Both the position numbers and the translations under genes were made by a program. From positions 32,723,611 through 32,787,610 of the forward strand of contig JAJKFL010000011.1 in the NCBI GenBank assembly GCA_021186555.1: a stretch of DNA of 64,000 nt, given 5' to 3'. The notes beneath the pieces were generated by a model. That model searched no databases, had not been told where the DNA came from, and worked only from the letters and a program-made list of their open reading frames with translations. The stretch is from Reticulitermes speratus (taxonomy: Eukaryota > Arthropoda > Insecta > Blattodea > Rhinotermitidae). Positions 25,301-37,183 of this stretch are shown here, piece by piece; position 1 is the stretch's first letter, and every line of letters begins with the position of its first letter.

Positions 25301-26680
25301 TCAATTTTTATGGCTGATTTTGTGATACTGTCAATATCTTGGACAATGTAGTGTCATGTGGTAGGATGGCTAGTGAAGTAAATGAAAAGAATCTGAAACT
25401 GGTCATGGTCTGTGGTACCTGCCTGGAGGGACAGAAGAAGACTATGAAAAACCCCAGTCAGGGTACCCTGTGTACCAGTCAAGATTTATACCAAACACAT
25501 CCTGATTACAAGTCTTCAGAAATACTGCTACACCAATCTGCTCATTCTAGTTAAAGAGGCAAATTTATGTTTTTATTGTCTACATGAGCAAACAAAGAAC
25601 TGAATTTAAGTACAATTTTGGAAGTTATATTTCCTGCCCATTATTAAATATTTCCTGTATGTAGACACAACATTAAGAAGCTGCAATAAAGTATTATACA
25701 ATGAATGGTTTTAAGTGAAAACTAAATGATTTCTGACCTTTATACACAGTACTCCTTGAGATGTACACCTTGCATGTTTAGTTCGAAGTGTGAAGATTTT
25801 AAATTCCGCATCAAGAATTGGTTTCTTGCTTGCAAAAAATAACCCACTTCCTGAAATAAATGACAGAAGTAAAATGTGTCTGCTTACAACATAATACAAT
25901 GTAAATGGTTTACTTACAGTTACATATTTTGATACCTCTCTATAAAGTATATGTGATATGGAAAAAACCAAATTGCCATGAAATATAACACTCACCAAGC
26001 ATGCAAAAATTGTTACTGAAGGAATAATCTCCAATATCATAGAGAAAGTAAGAGAATTCCTTTTTTAGATGTTCAATTAACACCAGTGCATATGTACGTT
26101 CCCAAACTTCTTGCAAACAGAGAAAATCAAGGCATGGAAACTCTGCCAATACACTATTATACTTGCTCTTCATTTCAAAATCATCTTGGCTTATCAAATT
26201 ACAAAGATGTTTCCCTGTGTGGCTCAGAATTCTTTCTGCTATTCTTGATGTTCTAGCATATGAGCACTTATTGTTGTTTAGTCTAGCTACGATTTCTGGT
26301 GCTAAAAGTACATTTATTGATGCTAAAGTATACGTTCCCGAACTCAATTCACTGTTTTTATCGTTTACAATCGAATGTTCACGAACACACAAGTACGTAT
26401 ATTTCTCTTGGTCTGTAATAACACACAGAGCTATCCAAATTATAATGCCGAACACTCCAAAAGGCAGCAATAACAACAGAAGTACAGCATAAACGGGGCC
26501 AAACATGAAATAATCGATCAGTTTATGCTGGGGATGCTGTTTCTCGAAAATAGTTGAAATGTAACATGAGAGGAAATGACTGAAAATTGTGAGCCATGGA
26601 CTCATTAAGAGAAAAGATATTTCATCTAACCATTTTGCTACAAAGTTGCAATATCGGTTTGAGACATACATTGCCAACAT
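22392..26680 (-). CDS. SMPD3: neutral sphingomyelinase, SMPD3-like
   Basis: Membrane-bound phosphodiesterase that splits sphingomyelin into ceramide and phosphocholine. Exons: 26680-25996, 25850-25738, 24490-24275, 23451-23243 and about 22622-22392 (stop TAG). The N-terminus has hydrophobic segments like the two membrane loops of nSMase2 (PVYAVLLLLLLPFGVFGIII). Catalytic blocks are kept: ASINVLLAPEIVARLNN (metal-site Asn), LDFLCLQEVWE (Glu), FDVVCGDFNADN (Asp, Asn) and NLTDHLPV (Asp-His). The long linker between the N-terminal part and the catalytic domain of the mammalian protein is much shorter here. The start is the first in-frame ATG; a later ATG at 26605 is possible. The exon 2-3 junction does not keep phase with the best donor (25738), whereas a weaker donor after 25746 does. 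The 5' border of the last exon is uncertain. The DK-switch residues known from human nSMase2 are not conserved. Confidence 0.9.
22761..22907. mobile_element. foldback (hairpin) MITE-like repeat
   Basis: Left arm TTCTGGGATCTTATGCCATG then TAGTCTTG. Right arm ACCAAACTACATGGCATCAC. It lies just upstream of the last sphingomyelinase exon, in the intron. Confidence 0.6.
24600..24845. repeat. interspersed repeat, also at 13090-13260 and 36740-36960
   Basis: A block with CAGGCACTATCCTGCATGTG, then a GAAAA-rich stretch, and GAGATTTGACCGTGGGAC near the end. Copies at 13090-13260 (GGTACTATCCTGGCATTACC, GCTTTGAATCTGGGACC) and 36740-36960 (GTAGGGACTGTCTTG, GTTTGAACCTGGGACC) follow the same order. The last motif resembles a pol III B-box, so a SINE origin is possible. 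Lies in a sphingomyelinase intron. Confidence 0.5.
24945..24965. repeat. poly(A) run
   Basis: About 20 consecutive adenines in a sphingomyelinase intron, probably the tail of a retroposed sequence that I cannot identify. Confidence 0.7.
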
Positions 26681-27144
26681 ACGACAATGTGCGACTATCA
26701 AACACAGATTCAAAAGAAATAACACACAACAGTACTCCCTTCCTCTTCCTAACTCCTTAATACATCCAGATCACCCCCGTTTATTAAAATTTACAATTTC
26801 CGAACACTCGCTAGCACATCCACCAACATTTAAACTCTAATCTAAAAAGCTTGTGTGTGTTACCAATATTGCACTTTATACGAACTGTAAAGTTTCAAGT
26901 GGATTAATGAATTTATTAAATTATACACAGCCTTTGACATCGGGTAAAATAACATTAATCATTAATAAGCACTTAGAAATAGTCTTTACCTGTCGATATT
27001 GCAGTCTTGTCATTACCACACAACGAAACTATCAGAACGAATGCGCTCAATGTTTTCATCCCTGACTGGAATTTTGACGTTTTTATTTTGTAGTGATGGA
27101 TCAGATGCAACGTGTTGTGAAGCTGCACAATAGAACACGCAGTA
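26681..27144. promoter_or_regulatory. divergent promoter region between SMPD3-like gene and TASP1
   Basis: The two coding starts are head-to-head and 464 bases apart. The region must hold both 5' untranslated regions and the start sites, unless one gene has a further 5' exon. It has more CpG than its flanks (for example CCGAACACTCGCTAGC near 26800 and CGAATGCGC near 27040), which is usual for a housekeeping start region. I see no clear TATA box in a convincing position. The function is inferred from layout. Confidence 0.5.
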
Positions 27145-30100
27145 ATGCGTAATGTAGACCACGAAATGTCAGGATTTATTGGTATTCACCTAGGTGAGAA
27201 GAAATTAGTTTTTATGCGGAAATATAGAAAAAATCATGTTTGCTTCGTCTCTACCGTTTGTTGCGTGTACATTACCATCTAAGGTTAAATCAACTGGGAA
27301 ATCGGTTCTTGTAGCTTTACAGTAAAATAGTGTTTAACCACTGGCATTTTAAGAAAGAGTCGCTCAGGACTGCCATAGTTTTGTAATATTAAATACCCCG
27401 TTTTATGAAACTTGCGTGAATAACAACCTCGCAGCCTGTGGGGACGAGTATGTGCTCGGGCTAGTAACTTCCTGCAGTCTCTGTAATTACATCATACATG
27501 TAGTGGTCCTTACATGAAAGCTGTTAATGACGTTTTCTTCCCATATTTAAAGATTCAGAACCACTTCACAGTATTGTCATTCGTCATTTATCACATGATA
27601 CACTGACTTCATTCCAGTGGTCGGTCTCTCGTCATTCCAATTTCAGCAATCAGTTTAAGAATTCTGTGAAGCCATCCTGTTAAATATTTCCAAACCACAG
27701 AAGTGTATTGGTTTCTGTTCGTTGGAAATGCCTTATCAACTAACCTGAGTTTGGATATCTGGAATTTATGTATGGTACTTTATTCCAGTCGTTTAAATAT
27801 ATGACATGGTGTATTTTGGTGGATACTTCCCTCCAGAACGTTTGTACCTATGTACCAGACTACATAGTGTCACATCCCAGTGCTGTGAAAACCGTAAATC
27901 TCACATAGGTACTTGTAACTAAGGAACAGGTCAAGATTGCAGTAAATAATATACCTGGTGCTAAAATGGTACATTTGCATGATTTGTTATAGAAGTGATA
28001 TTTTATTATGGGATAATTTTAAATTATTATTATTTCTCACAGTTGCATAACATATGTAAGAAACAGGATCTTTCCATCCCTTTTCAGACCTTCTTCACCT
28101 AAAACATACTGCATTACTTTTCTTCTTGGATTCTTGAGGACCAATCCTGTGTTTGTTTCTTTTTCTACATGTTGTTTATTTGATTTATTGTTGATTTTGA
28201 TAACAAATTGTTTGTATTTTTGTACAGTTTTACTTACTGGACTGAGTGGAGGGTCTTTTGTTCTGGCCACTGTATCACAATAAATATATACATAATTGTG
28301 TATCATCCATTTAGGTGCTGGTCAGCATTCTGAAGCATTATGGCAAGAATACAAGAAGCTGTGTCATAAAGCTTGCAAGAAAGTAAGTATGTGATGTCTG
28401 GAGCAAGCAACAGAAACCAGAAAGAGCTTGGATAGCTGGTATTGAATCTCTGATGATGGTATTTGTATATAACATTCTCCTTGCCCACATCATCAAGGAC
28501 AGTAGTGAGTCCCATTCATATTATGTGATGGATATTTGGGGATAAGTTTGGAAAAAATTTAAAGCCTGCCTGTTATTATTATTGTTGTTTTTTTTGCATT
28601 CGAAGAAGTGTAAGAATGCATGGACTTTCATCTCTACAACCACTATAATGTTATGTTTTTATGGTGCTTTGCTTGATCACAAACATGTCTTTGCTGTAAG
28701 CTTACAGTATTCTGGGATGTGACACCATGTAGTATAGTAGATAGGTACAAATATTTTGGTGAACTTTCTTTCTCCATATGTGGTCAGGAAGAAATTAAGA
28801 GCAGATTGAAGTCACGTAATGCTTGTTATCATTCGGTGCAGGATCTTCTGTCTTCCAGTTTGCTATCCAAAAATACAAAGATTAAAATATACAGAACTAT
28901 AATTTTGCCTGTTGTTTTGTATGGGTGTGAGACTTGGTTTCTCACACTGAGAGAGGAACATAGGCTGAGGGTGTTCAAGAATAGGGTGCTGAGGAGAATA
29001 TTTGGGCCTAAGAGGGATGCGGTAACAAGGGAGTGGAGAAGACTACTTAACAAGGAACTTGATGATCTGTACTCATCACCAAATATTATTCGGGTGATCA
29101 AATCAAGAAGACTGAGGTGGGCGGGGCATGTAGCACGTATGGGGAGGGGAGAGGTGCATACAGGATTTTGGTGGGGAGACCTGAGGGAAGGAGACCACTT
29201 GGAAGATGCAGGCATAGGTGGGAGGATAATATTAAAATGGATTTTCCAAGAAGTGGGATGGGAGGGCATGGACTAGATTGATATGGCTCAGGATAGGGAC
29301 AGGTGGCAGGCTCTTGTGGATGCGGTAATGAACCTTCGGGTTCCATAAAACGTGGGGAATTTCTTGACTAGCTTATTACCTGTTAGCTTCTCAGGAAGGA
29401 CTCTGCTCCATAGAGTTAAGTTGCTTAGTTATGTGGGATTGACCTTGAAGATGATAGCAGCAATTCCTCTGGGAAGTTGGTACATATCTGCCAGCAACAT
29501 GGCATTATTTCCCAGCAGACATTACTCTTAATGCTGACTTCCATGAAAACTTTAAACCTCATTATTTTACTTTATGTGGCAATGACTGGCAAAGTGAAGC
29601 CTTACCTAATATCGCTGTTCCTACAACAAATCCCATCTGTACTGTCTGGGCCCCTGCAGTGTCTAACCACCAGAACTGGCAAATTACTTAGGACTGCCAT
29701 TATTAGTTTGTTTAATTATTCCGATTTTTTAATATTAATTCAGAGCTATTTTATTTATTTATTGGTCAAAACAGTTGACCTTAGGTTTCTTACTACTCCT
29801 TGGCTCTACGGCCCCCTGAGAACCTTGTCCCCTGGACACCTCCTCTGCTCAATCTGCCTTCTGCCACCATCTTTTCACCTTCATCTCCCAAAGATCCTGT
29901 TCAGCATTACAACCATCTCAGTCTTGGTCTTCCCATTCTTCTCCTTCCCTCTGGTTTAATCTCATATATCTTAACTACCCTTCCATGGTCCATTCTTACC
30001 AAATGTCCTATCCAGTCCAGTCTTTTTTTCTTCATATCTGGCTACAGTATCCAAGTCTTTAATAGTTCCTGCAATTCCTGATTAGTTCTTATTCTCCATA

Positions 30101-30810
30101 GTCCTTGTTCTATCACTGGCCCTTATATAGGTTATTAATTTTAAAACTCCAAAATGTTCACTGCTGCTGTTTTAGGAATACTGAGTGTGTATCATTTGAT
30201 TGTGACAAATTATCATATGTTTCCTGTCACATAGGGATATTCACTTTTGGCTTCAGGGGCCACAGCTCTGGAAGTTGTTACAGATGCCACTGCAATGTTG
30301 GAAGACTCCCCTCTAACAAATGCTGGATATGGTTCCAACCTAACATGGGACGGACATGTAGAATGTGATGCTAGTGTCATGGATGGTAGCACTCTACATT
30401 TTGGAGCAGTGGGAGCTGTGCGTGGTGTGAAGAATCCAGTGAAACTGGCTGAACATATCTGTAAGAAGCAGAGCTGTAATGTGCTTGCACTGGGACGAAT
30501 CCCGCCATGGTCAGTCCCTGCATATGTACCGTGGATGTTCTCAGCTTAATGTTTTGTCTTCTTTAATATTCAGTTTCAGTCATCCCAAGTTATGTTAAAT
30601 TTCTTCCATTTAAGATTTTCCTCAGTTTGGTTTTCAAATCAAAGAAACTTTCACCAGAGGTTGTGGTGTACAACATTTCATTTCTCTCATATTGAATGGC
30701 TGTAATGCACAGAGGTTTAGGAACTTAGGTTAGTACTTTAAATAAAATGTACTCTGCTATAATACAGTCATAAAGAATCCCAAATTCTGGTACTTATATA
30801 GAGCGTCATC

Positions 30811-30851
<41 letters not shown>

Positions 30852-33800
30852 AATGTAACTTTTCTGTCTGTGTCCTGTTTCGTATGGCAGAACTAATAAA
30901 TAATATTCAAAAATAATATGAGATTCACTCCATACTCTTGTCAGAGTGTACAGTACTCACAGTAACTAAAGTGATGTGCAAGTATTGTTGTGGAAATTTT
31001 GGATGCGATTTGAATCCTCATTACCAGCTTCCCCCCCCCTCCAGTTACATTTGTTAACTGCAGTTTCTTAATTCTAGCTATTTAGATATTGGCGAGGAAA
31101 GCAGCCATATACTGGACGAGGAATGGAAGTACTTCTGTTTGCTAATTATAATAATTTTTAATGAATAACTGCCAGAAGCTGGGGAGGGGGATTTCTAAAA
31201 TTAAGCCGGGGTGCACAAATTTTCCAAAAGTTTTGGAGCCACCTCAAATTCTAGGTGTCAGAAGGGTGACATGAAGCAAGTTCCATACTGAGGACCCACA
31301 AGTATTGGTGCCACTGTACGGAATTCAGTCACCACAGTGACCTGGTGCCTGGTATTTGTGCACTGCTGAATTAAGCAGTGGTACGAACTGTGAAGTACAA
31401 ACATTTCATGTGACATTAATTTTGGTTATTTAGATACAATTCAGTAGAGTATAAAAGTCAGGTTAGAACATGTAAAAGTTTATATTGTTTCTCACAATAT
31501 GTAACACACACACACACACTTGGTTACTTGCAAAAGAATATTTGTTAGAAGTATAAAAGACAAATACAGTAAACCCTTGCTAATCTGGTCACAGTTAATC
31601 CAGATGTTGGATAATCTGGATTGACAAATATGAAAAATTCTGTTCACAGTTGAGTACATACTTTAAAAGACACACAGGATTTAGGAAGGTAGATGAGTCA
31701 TTCTGTGCTGATGATGGCACAGAGAGAGAGAGATGGAACACACATTACATTGCTGCCGAGTCTTGCTTATTGTTCAGTATCGTTGTTGACTCTGAGTTGG
31801 ACGGACGTTATTGCTTATAACACTTCATTTGCGCATCTGACAGAGGAAGAAATTGCTGCAAATGTTGGTAAGGCTTCTGCTATGGAAGGAAGATCAGATA
31901 TTGAACTATATGAACCACAAGAAAAATCTGCAATTAAAAAGAAATTTCTTAGCTCTGCAAGAGATGGCATTGATGCAGTAATCAATTATATGGGCTCTTC
32001 AACAAATTGAGAATTGTAGGCATATTATGAACGCCCAAGAACTGTGAGGGAGATTGTAATATAAGAACAGTAGCAGAGGTGTTTTCAGACACAACTTGAC
32101 AGTTTCGTCAAACCTGCATTATTACATTCAAAAACAAGTACAACTTCTGAGTGTTCTATCGATGAATACATGTATGTATCGTGTCTTTTTTAGTTTTTAA
32201 ATAAAGGCTGTACAGTGATACTTTTTATTTATTTTGATATTTTGTAAATTAATACATAGGCATTTAATTACAAGATCAGCACTACTTATATCATTAAATT
32301 CTCCATTTATAAGTGTTCTAAGGTTTTTTTTTTTGGCTTTTAGGGCTATCTTTTGCTTCATTAATCCAGATTATCACTTAATCCACCTCTCCCACAGTTA
32401 ATACAGATTAAAGAGGTTTTACTATAAGTTAAATCATTTTGCTAAATGGTTTTGAGTAGAGGAAGGATGTTTGCCTTGAAGTCTGTGAAGAGCAAACCCA
32501 GCTTCTGTAGAAGGTTGCAGTACCATATGCTGGATGCACTGGGATCACATGTTACTACAAAATTCAATTTAAATTTTGCCAGAGAGAAGGCTACATAGTT
32601 GTTTGCATGAAACTACTGTATGTTGTGATTTACGTTCCTGAGATGCGAGTATTGGAGACCAAGAAATTTTTGTTCCTCAGAGGTTTATTTTCTGGTTAAT
32701 TGGTTTTTGTGTTTTAGTTTGTTGGTTGGAAGTGGAGCACGTAAGTGGGCTGAGCAAGCAGAGTTGACTACTGTCCATTCCAAGTCTCTTATATCAGGTG
32801 TGTAATGCCATAATTTGAGCATTAAAATTGGGAAGTACCACAGAATGTGTAACAACAAAGAATTGTTTTTGTTTGCACAATATAAGGGACATTTCAGAAT
32901 ATTTCAGGCAGATGTTTATATGTTTACATAACTCTGTTACAATTGCAGATAAGGCATTAAAACTCTACCGACATTACAAGAAGAAAGTGGAAAGGTATCA
33001 ACTACATATTGATAAGGTTTGTTATTATCTTGTGAAATTACTGGTAGATAATTTTTCACTTCTAAGTTAGTTTGGTGAAGACTGTACTACTGACTGATTA
33101 AGAAATTTAGTCATCCTCTTGGATTTGAGACCAAGTGGCTCCTGTGTGGCTTTTTCTGCATGCCGTCATTGTTCATCACTGGAAAAGTTAGAATCTTGGA
33201 AAGTGTGAGGACTGTATTATTTATACGCCAGTATAAGTGTGAGAACTACAGTATTTATACATAACAGTGTAATTTATAAGATTTTAATTAATACATTTTT
33301 GAGGTCTCCTGAAATTCTTACTGTATTTATTCTGATTAAAGCAACCAGTAAATAAGGGAGCCGGGGTACCATAGCCAGTATAGTGACTCAGCTATGGGTT
33401 GGACTGTCTGGGGTTCGAATCCTGTTAGGGTCAAGAAATATATCTCTTCCCCAAAACGTTCAGACTGGCTCTGGGGCCCACCTAGCCTCCCATTCAAGTG
33501 ATACGGTGTTGTTTCCCGTGCGTAAAGCGGCTGGGGTGTGAAGGTATCCGCTCATGTCCATCTATTGCTGAGGTTAAGAATATGTGCAGCTATACCTATT
33601 CTCCCTTTAGAAGCCGTCATGGCATGGACAGGGAAAATACTTTTTTTTTTACAACCAGTAAATAAACTGAGTATCTCACGATTGGTAAGACTTTGGTGTT
33701 CTAGAATGTGGTGCCATGTAGTTTGGAAGATAGGTGTCTGTTTACAAAAGTATACAGTATCATAAACTGGAAGACCATAATCTTAATATTTACTGTTGTG

Positions 33801-36800
33801 AGAACCTGAAGCTTGTATCTGCTGAATGATCTTTGTAGAACAGCGTTCACTCGCAGTACTCAGCCTACAAGTTTGTTTAGTGTGGGCCATAAGAGTATCT
33901 TTCCATTCCCCAAAGTATGTGGTCATGCTTTCCTCCATTTTTAAAAGGTGGCAAATGTTGTTGAAGAAAGTGTGTATGAAATACATCATGTGATTTCCCA
34001 GTTGATTTCACATAACACCTAAAAAATAACTTCAGAGTTAATATGACCCTGTGACTGTATGGAAATATCAATACAGTATAGTAAATTGGTTGCTGATTGT
34101 TAAGCAACTAATCTGACAAGAGTCTTTGATGACTTCAGTATGTGCTGAGCAAAGTACATTGCATGACCACTTTTCTAAAGCAAAGTCAGTGAATTGTTGT
34201 AATTTTGTGGAAGGTATTGGACCCATCTGTGGCATATTTATGGTCCAAATTTTTGAGCAGAAGTTTGGTATCTCCTGATGGTGCACTGTATTTAAAAACA
34301 AGTGACTGTGAACAGAAATAGTCATTTTGGGTGAGAATGGTCCAGAAAAACTAGGGTGGACTCGATGCTGTGAGGTGGTTTTGCCTTGACATCACCTTTC
34401 ACTTTATTATGAAATAACTGAAAACAACAGTGAACACCTGAAGCAAAATTGATATGTTTCAGATTTTCTCAGTGAAGAATATATAATGACTTTCAGGTTG
34501 GGCTTTAAGCTGACATATACATTCTCTCTTAAAATTCCATGAGAGAATGTTCTGAATTATGTTGTATTCACAAGTTGTAACTGGCAATGGAAAGAAAGTT
34601 TTCCATTATGTTTAGCCTTTATGCCAAGTTGCTAATTAAATCATTCTGGAAAATGTAGTTTAAAATTTGAACTAAAATACTGTTAGCAAGGGTAAAATGA
34701 CTGTATCTAAAGAAACCTTTGGTTTTTGTGCTTTTGAAATGTTATTACCACAGTTCTAACATTTAGGTTTTAACACCTCTGGACACAGTGGGAGCTGTTT
34801 GTGTGGATGCGCATGGTAACCTGGCTGCAGCCTGTTCTAGCGGAGGAGTGGCTCTGAAACATCCGGGCAGGGTGGGGCAGGTCAGTTCTGATTTGTGTTT
34901 ATTCATTTTTAAGGGGAAATATTAACCTCTTGCATGATCTCATGGCAGTGACTATGAAGTGTACTGTCTTCTGGATGTGACAGTGGTTATAGTTTGGGAG
35001 ACAGATACACAACTTGTGTTATGGACCTACTTCCAGTTGCTTGTTTTACATATGTTTCAGGCTGCGACATATGGGTGTGGATGTTGGGCAACCAATGGAA
35101 CAGATCGTGTGCCAGGGATTGCAACATGCACATCTGGTTGTGGGGAGTACCTTGTACGTACCATGCTTGCACGTGAAGCAGCTGTTGAGGTTCAAAAGAG
35201 TGAATGTCCTGTAACAGCACTTCACAATGCCATGAAAACAAAGTTCTTGGGTGAGGTATCAAAATGTGAAATATTAATTACAAACACTGGTAGCGTGATT
35301 AGTAAATAATGGATTGAAAAGGATGTAGAATTGATTGAGACCTGCTTTGAGGCATTGTCCCAGCACTTTTGTGGCAAGACTGAGGTAAATCATGAAAACT
35401 GTTTGGGTGGACAGCCCTGGCCTGAGGTTTAAACCAAGGACAGCTTGAAAATGAAATAGGAGTGCTACTCATTCAGCTGCAATTTTTAGTCCTGACTGAT
35501 GTGGTGTCACCCAGGAAGGCTGTTTCCTTTTTGGAAATTAACCTATACATAACATTCAGAGTCTATCTTTGCATTTGTATTATCCAGTCTGTGAATTTGT
35601 TTTATAGGATAATTTATTAGATTTAGAAGTTTTAAACAAATATGGAATTCATCCACACATCTGCTGAACTTGGATTTCATGCGTGGGGAATGCAGTTTTG
35701 TTGGCAGAAAGTCAGATGTATCCTTGGGATAAACCATTTTTTTCCAAACACAAGATGGAAATTTCTTTCCTGATTCATCATCTGAAAACTGGCGGATTGC
35801 CTTATAATTGCATTATTAATTTGTGGCATTGACAGAAACCTTCTTCTGATTTTGTCATTCAGAAATTTAACACAGACCCTTATGCTACAATTACAACCTT
35901 CAATACCACAGCTGTTTGAGAAGTGGTGACATGTTTCAATGTGATTTTCCTAATACTCTTGTTATTTTGCAGAATCCCCATTCCTTTGTGGTGCAGAAGA
36001 CAGACTTGGAGGAGTAATTCTTCTGAAATGCATTCCTAATGAAGGGAGAGGAGAGTTTTTATGGACACATTCTTCCAAAACAATGTGTGTTAGTTACAAG
36101 AGTGATGCTGAGAGAAGGCCCAAGGTATTGTGTTAATTTAATATGTATTTTCTGTGTCTCTTATTTTCTTAACCATGGAATGAAAGGTGGACTACAGATT
36201 ACAGATGTACAGAGTAAAACTTAAAAAGGGGGTACTGAGATCTATCACATTGGACATCATTTTAAATCCATTATTAATAAGTTAAAAAATTGAAACCAAA
36301 CATGAGGAATTGTAATGTGTATTTAGTTATGATACCTTCATAAATAAAACTGTATTGAGGCAGTCATTGCATACTGATTTTATACGTATTTAGGGTTAAT
36401 TTAGAGGTACACAGTGGCTCGGTTGGTTGCACTGTGCTACAAGCCGAAAGGTTGTGGGCTCAATTCGTGATGGGGTCATTGGGATTGACTTTAATCCCTC
36501 CGGCTGCATTATGGCCCTGGGGTCGACTCAGCCTGTAACAGAAATGAGTACCAGGGATGTCTCCTGGGGGCAAAGGCAGCCAGTACATAGGGTTGACAAC
36601 CTTGCCACCTTCTTGTGCCAACTGTCTAGAAATTCTGGGAGACTCAACCTCCTGGAGCCCTAAGGGCCTGTACAGGGATAGCTTTTAGGGTTCATTTGAC
36701 AATAATTTCAATGGCTAAAGTCTGTAGCATTGAATAACAGGATGAGTAATGAATAAGTGATTGGAAAGGTTGTGGAAAGGAGCAGCTGTGGCCTAATTGT

Positions 36801-37183
36801 AGGGACTGTCTTGATATTTATGTGGAAGTGCTAAGGCAAACCACAGAAGTCTTAAAGAGTAGTTGGTCTCTGAGCTGGAGTTTGAACCTGGGACCATCTG
36901 AATAAGAAATGAACACTTGACGATGGTGTTCACTTGCTTGATGTGGGTAGTTCAGAGATTCAGTAGGAATAATCACATCAAGATTAAGCATTATTTAAGG
37001 ATAACTGCTTGTAATATGTTGTATAATTTGAATAGTTACATGGATACGTCATAATCGATTTTGCAGACCCATATATCAGAGCTGCCAACTGGAGCAGTTC
37101 CTGGTAGCACCCTGGTAGTGGAAGGTGTAACATTCAAATTACATTCATCAGCTCAGCGAGATGACATTGGTGTACAGTTATGA
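27145..37183 (+). CDS. TASP1: threonine aspartase 1 (taspase 1)
   Basis: Ntn-hydrolase family protease that cuts itself into alpha and beta subunits; known substrates include MLL/trithorax and the TFIIA large subunit. Nine exons, all with GT-AG borders and matching phases: 27145-27193, 28315-28382, 30235-30509, 32718-32797, 32949-33016, 34767-34880, 35061-35250, 35973-36124 and 37067-37183 (TGA). Total 370 residues. Blocks seen: [73 protein letters not shown], then the self-cleavage site LDTVGAV with the catalytic threonine at about residue 187, [45 protein letters not shown]-like [12 protein letters not shown], and a C-terminal LGGVILLK. The linker before the catalytic Thr is shorter than in the human protein (420 residues). 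No frameshifts. An alternative start is the Met at 27166. Confidence 0.96.
27795..27895. mobile_element. foldback family fragment
   Basis: Right-arm-like sequence ACCTATGTACCAGACTACAT followed by AGTGTCACATCCCAGTGC, in TASP1 intron 1. Confidence 0.45.
28706..28765. mobile_element. foldback family left-arm fragment
   Basis: TTCTGGGATGTGACACCATG then TAGTATAG and GATAGGTACAAATATTTTGG match the left arm of the family. It abuts the LINE relic that starts near 28790. Confidence 0.5.
28790..29348 (+). pseudogene. non-LTR reverse transcriptase C-terminal relic
   Basis: The plus strand encodes a typical LINE ORF2 tail: [80 protein letters not shown] and, after stops, [16 protein letters not shown]. 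It lacks the catalytic domain and has stops near the end, so it is a dead fragment in TASP1 intron 2. Confidence 0.85.
29450..29522. mobile_element. foldback family right-arm fragment
   Basis: GAAGTTGGTACATATCTGCC then CAACATGGCATTATTTCCCA resembles the right arm of the family, diverged. Lies in TASP1 intron 2. Confidence 0.35.
29800..30115 (-). pseudogene. non-LTR reverse transcriptase C-terminal relic
   Basis: Read on the minus strand this encodes [56 protein letters not shown] and RWL, the characteristic W-x-GH-x-x-R-M and GRPR-x-RW pattern of the tails of LINE ORF2 proteins. Stops interrupt it. Opposite strand to the relic at 28790-29348 and not the same copy. Confidence 0.7.
30816..30852. 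repeat. (TA)n microsatellite
   Basis: A run of alternating T and A of about 35 bases in TASP1 intron 3. Confidence 0.9.
31567..32424 (+). mobile_element. Tigger/pogo-like DNA transposon with transposase remnant
   Basis: The ends are inverted: CAGTAAACCCTTGCTAATCT at 31567 and, on the other strand at 32424, a sequence beginning TAGTAAAACCTCTTTAATCT. Both ends are flanked by TA (31565-31566 and 32425-32426), the target duplication of Tc1/mariner/pogo elements. Inside, the plus strand encodes a short remnant ([20 protein letters not shown], 31798-31857, then further residues to 32010) resembling the acidic C-terminal part of jerky/Tigger transposases. The catalytic core is absent. At about 860 bp it is a deleted, non-autonomous copy. 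It sits in TASP1 intron 3. Confidence 0.72.
33355..33640 (+). mobile_element. tRNA-headed SINE
   Basis: A tRNA-like head: GGTACCATAGCCAGTATAGT as A-box region and GGGGTTCGAATCCTG as B-box near 33410. The body contains CAGACTGGCTCTGGGGCCC and AAAGCGGCTGGGGTGTGAAG. It ends in a T-rich run near 33640. The second copy is at 10850-11115. In TASP1 intron 5. Confidence 0.65.
33695..33775. mobile_element. foldback family left-arm fragment
   Basis: TCTAGAATGTGGTGCCATGT then AGTTTGGAAGATAGGTGTC, and a short, diverged right end (AGTATCATAAACTGGAAGACC). Confidence 0.5.
36408..36680 (+). mobile_element. tRNA-headed SINE
   Basis: GTGGCTCGGTTGGTTGCACT resembles an A-box region and GTGGGCTCAATTCGTGATGG a B-box region. 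A body of unknown origin follows, CTGGGGTCGACTCAGCCTG. In the last TASP1 intron. Confidence 0.6.

Noticed and set aside
28829-29346. Minus-strand ORFs of 146 and 82 codons
   Set aside because: Antisense shadows of the plus-strand LINE reverse transcriptase relic.
29477-29959. 160-codon plus-strand ORF
   Set aside because: No domain recognised. Its second half is the antisense of a LINE reverse transcriptase tail on the minus strand.
31693-32010. 105-codon ORF as a TASP1 exon
   Set aside because: It lies inside a TA-flanked element with inverted ends, and TASP1 exons 30235-30509 and 32718-32797 join in phase without it.
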